From Vitrella brassicaformis (lineage: Eukaryota; Sar; Vitrellaceae): a stretch of DNA of 64,000 bases. The notes under the pieces are model-generated. The model was not told the DNA's origin. It worked only from the letters and a program-made list of their open reading frames with translations, and did no database searches. Positions 61,126-64,000 of this stretch are shown here, piece after piece (position 1 is the stretch's first letter; the number at the start of each line of letters is the position of its first letter). The stretch spans positions 188,233 through 252,232 of the forward strand of contig CDMY01000275.1 in the NCBI GenBank assembly GCA_001179505.1, written 5' to 3'. Both the position numbers and the translations under genes were made by a program.

Positions 61126-63560
61126 ATGACAAGAGAAGATTGCCATCTTTTCCCGGATGAGAGGCTCCCACCACGATCTCGGCAGCCGGTCGATGCCCTG
61201 TCGGCCTGACTCCGGGAGGCGGCTTACGCCTTTTTTCATACTTCCTGAGGATGAGGTGCAGCCACAGCCTAAGGGCGGCGTCAAGCGCAGTCCCAGCCGC
61301 AGCCCCAGACGTCGCAGCCCTTCGTGGCTCCATTCGACAAGAACGAGAACCGCAGGTTCACGTGGGTTCAGGGGACGGAACAAACGCGACTACCGAAAGA
61401 CCTGTGGCTGTCTCTGTGTGTGCAGTGAGAAGTTGATTCAGGCGGCTGATGATGTCTATTGGATGATGTGACTCCAGCCGCTTCGGCACACCTGCTTTAC
61501 CGCTGGAAACGATAGACACTGCCGAGAAGGTACAAAAGACTCACTGTCTGACCGGTGGGATCGACAGGCGGTGGCTCGACTTCCTCGATATCGAGCCCCA
61601 CGTGGCCAAATGCCTCGAGCGCACCAACCAAACAGACGCCTTCATCAACAGACCACCGCTACCGCCCCCAGCCAGCCCCGCCGCCGCAGCACCAACAGAA
61701 ACACGAGCAGGCGCATCACCATCGAAAGCGGCAGGTATCGATAGTGGCAGCGGCAGCATGCAGCTCGATGGCCCTGCTCACTGAGTGGGAGGTGTGTCGA
61801 AGGCTCCCTCCTGCTCTTTGACCCACCTCGTATCCCGGGAGGTCTCCGAGTTGGTCCCACACGCTAAGAGGTGCTCCAAAACATGACGCACAGTACATAG
61901 CGCTCTGTCTATCTGTGTGTGTGTGTTTTGTCATGACTGCAGGCGTATGCAAACATCGAATTCGAATGCGGCAATGACGGTAGTGATGTCTTTGTTGTCA
62001 CGGCGAGGCCGGAGGGAGGCTATTTTCAACACAAAGGACGGCCTTTTGTCGTGCGAGCCAACGTCAAAATCGTCAAACCCCAGGTCATACATGAAAAGCA
62101 TTGCATGGACTCAACCACACATGCAATCTGCCTTCTTTGGTTGGGGTGTGGTGGGTGTGTGTCGTGTGTGATTCATACAGCCACCCAAGACGACTGTCGC
62201 CTGGAATATCAAGGAGCTGACTGATGCACTCAAAGCTGCATCGTCAAGCGATGACATCGACGAGCGGAGATTCGAATTCATCGACCAGACGGACACTGGC
62301 GAGAATATGCGCTACCTGCAGCCCCGCAAGAAGAAGCCCCCACAGACGGCACCCAAGGCGAAGGCTGCACCGGCTGCTGCTGCTGCTGCTGCTGCTATTT
62401 CTCCTGCTGCTGCTGTCACAACTGGTGAGACGCCACATGCAATGCCATGTCAATGATGCCTTGTCACACATCTCAAGTCTATTGTGGATGATATACAGGT
62501 GCACAGCCGGTGCATGCACCTCGCAAGCGCCGCCTGAGTACAGCGGGACCTGCAGCCGCCCAGCGGCAAGGAGAACGTTGGGGATGAAGAAACGCCCTCT
62601 CCTCTGCAGCTCAAGAAACACAGGGTGCTCTCAGCGATCGCCCGTCAGTTCGGACCTTCTGCGGCATCTCCTGTTCTCCCACGCTCTCGACCTAGCCTTC
62701 GGCCCTCTATTGAGAATGATGACGACCTCACTCCTCCCATTCCGCCTTCCCCTCCGGCTGCCATCCCTTTCGGACAGCGGGCGGCTCTGGCAAAAGAAGA
62801 GCACCCCGAGAAGGAGGCCACACCTACAGCAGACAAGGGGCAGGCTGCTGGCCCCGTGGGTAACGATGGAGATGGCGGGATGGGCGAGGGGGCAAGAGGG
62901 TGCCCCGGGGAGGTGACAAAGGGAAGGCCAAGGGCGGCAGGGGTGAGGCGGCTAATGCGAGAGGAGGAAAAGGAGCACGAACAACAGGAGCGAGACGAGA
63001 AAGAGGAGAAAACCCATTCTGCTTAATTGATTCTGCTCGACGCGTCCACAACTTGCGCAGCCGTTCTGCAGCCAATCCGCCACCCGGACAGCACCAGCCG
63101 CCTGCAGCGAGGAAGAAACGCGTCATTCCCAAGAGTTTTGGCACGAAGGCCGCGAAGCCAGGGCGGGTGGTCAAAAAGGACATAGCCAAGACCGAGTCTG
63201 GCCGGGCGAGCAAAAACAAGGCCAACAAGCCCATCGCAAAGACACAGGGTGGGTGAAAGGGGAGATGGTGCCACAAGTGCAAATCTGGCAATGGATCATT
63301 CTGCTGTCTGTGTTGTGTGCGTGTTGTCTTCCATATTCAGCCAAGCGTGTTCGCGAGAGGCCCATTCGATACGCACCGGCGCCATCTGCCCCGCAAGTAC
63401 GCAACACACCACAACTCACACCTCACCGTGGGTTCATGTCTCTCCCTCTGTGTATATATATTTCTGTCTCTTTTGTGTGTGTATATGTAGGCTGGTGCTG
63501 TCTTCGACGCCAAGGCCAAGACCCAGGTGCAGGCCATGAGGGCCAAGGCGCAGGCCAAGA
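61126..63560 (+). CDS. unrecognised basic, probably nuclear protein with two frame breaks
   Basis: Parts of an exon chain can be followed: 61126 to about 61188, about 61292 to 61420 (ends GTGTGCA before GTGAGA), 61492 to about 61731, then about 61942-62082, 62181-62425 and 62502 onward, then 63342-63399 and 63491 to about 63569. The 5' region encodes APFDKNENRRFTWVQG and, across the splice, LPLETIDTAEKVQKTHCLTGG. The middle reads ANIEFECGNDGSDVFVVTARP. The rest is Ala/Pro/Lys/Gly-rich, with KPGRVVKKDIAKTESGRASK typical of chromatin-bound tails. Two single-base changes in homopolymers (CCC 62559-62561 and GGGGG 62888-62892) are needed to keep one frame. The 3' end and one internal exon near 61740-61790 are unresolved. 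I recognise no family. Confidence 0.5.
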
Positions 63561-63934
63561 GTGGTGTGGTGAGGAAGCCACACACCCGCATCGCGTTCGT
63601 CCCTCTCTCTCTCTCTCTCTTTGTAATGAGTGGTATTGGCTCAATGTATGGCAATGTGTGCCACATGCCGCACACCAACATTTCGGCAAATGTTTATCGC
63701 TGCCTGCATTTTATATCGTGACGTTTGTTGAGGAGTTGACAGACCTGCCTTCTCGTTGCCTACATGTTATATTTGCTGGCGATGTGTCGTGCTTTCATCA
63801 TTTGAAATGAACAATGACTTCATCGAGCACCGTGTCGCACAAGTCTCAGCCAGCTCTCAGCCAGCCAGCCATCCGGCCGAAGGCACACACCCCCTTCCTA
63901 TCATAATTGTCTGTCTCATGGATGCGCACGGATG
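63561..63934. other. convergent intergenic stretch
   Basis: CT-rich run (63601-63621) and no coding signal. The final exon of the preceding gene may lie here. Confidence 0.4.
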
Positions 63935-64000
63935 CTAGTCGTCTTCCTCTACTTCCTCCTCGACATCCTCATCCTCGTCTTCGCTGTCCTCACGCTCACG
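63935..64000 (-). CDS. acidic C-terminus of a gene running off the window
   Basis: From the window edge to a TAG at 63937-63935 the minus strand reads 21 codons that are almost all Asp or Glu (REREDSEDEDEDVEEEVEED and D). Such tails are common in nucleolar and chromatin proteins. The position, convergent with the preceding plus-strand gene, fits the alternating layout. The short length makes the call tentative. Confidence 0.45.
   Translation of the reverse strand, partial: REREDSEDEDEDVEEEVEEDD

Overview
This is a 64 kb stretch of a nuclear, GC-rich, very intron-dense protist genome. Almost every gene is split into short exons by small GT-AG introns (about 60-250 bp), many with TG dinucleotide runs just before the 3' splice site. 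The gene set fits a photosynthetic or ex-photosynthetic alveolate with a complex plastid, such as a chromerid. My best guess is Vitrella brassicaformis, but this is inference from style and gene content, not from a match. The strongest lineage clue is a CDC48/p97 ATPase with a signal-peptide-plus-transit-peptide leader, as expected for the symbiont-derived SELMA machinery of a secondary red plastid.

Layout, left to right. 1-1786 (+) is the 3' part of an unrecognised gene. 3090-4964 (-) is an unrecognised gene. 5021-5635 is a retroelement remnant with a 13-bp target-site duplication. 5922-8709 (+) is an ATG14/UVRAG-like autophagy protein. 9770-11033 (-) is a secreted protein and 11433-12250 (+) a membrane-anchored coiled-coil protein. 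12794-14999 (-) is WDR74/NSA1 and 15199-17711 (+) a type I DnaJ. 19088-21733 (-) is an F-box-like protein and 21819-23064 (+) an EGF-domain membrane protein. 23375-26369 (-) is a one-domain voltage-gated cation channel with EF-hands, head to head with 26420-29770 (+), a protein with two cyclic-nucleotide-binding folds. 30048-32430 (-) is Mediator subunit 14 and 33914-37578 (-) a LAMMER/CLK kinase. 38052-42828 (+) is a membrane-anchored GH81 beta-1,3-glucanase. 43620-44304 (-) is a small secreted Cys-rich protein. 44587-46095 (-) is NADH-cytochrome b5 reductase and 46238-47903 (+) a multi-pass membrane protein. 48413-49204 (-) is an ADISSP/C20orf27 homologue and 49257-50764 (+) a four-pass membrane protein. 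51217-56299 (-) is a large charged protein, 57184-60856 (-) is CDC48, about 61126-63560 (+) is an unrecognised basic protein, and 63935-64000 (-) is the acidic C-terminus of a gene running off the window.

The genes alternate strands almost strictly, giving a chain of head-to-head pairs with 50-270 bp between start codons and tail-to-tail pairs. There are no operons. Functions are mostly eukaryotic housekeeping: ribosome assembly, chaperone, Mediator, splicing kinase, autophagy and protein import. The most regulatory-looking unit is the channel/cyclic-nucleotide-binding pair. Two 300-N assembly gaps lie at 2288-2587 and 44995-45294. I saw no rRNA, tRNA, CRISPR array or prokaryotic element. Exon boundaries were worked out by hand from GT/AG sites and reading-phase agreement, with no transcript evidence. 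Where I say a chain of exons is in phase, the arithmetic was checked.
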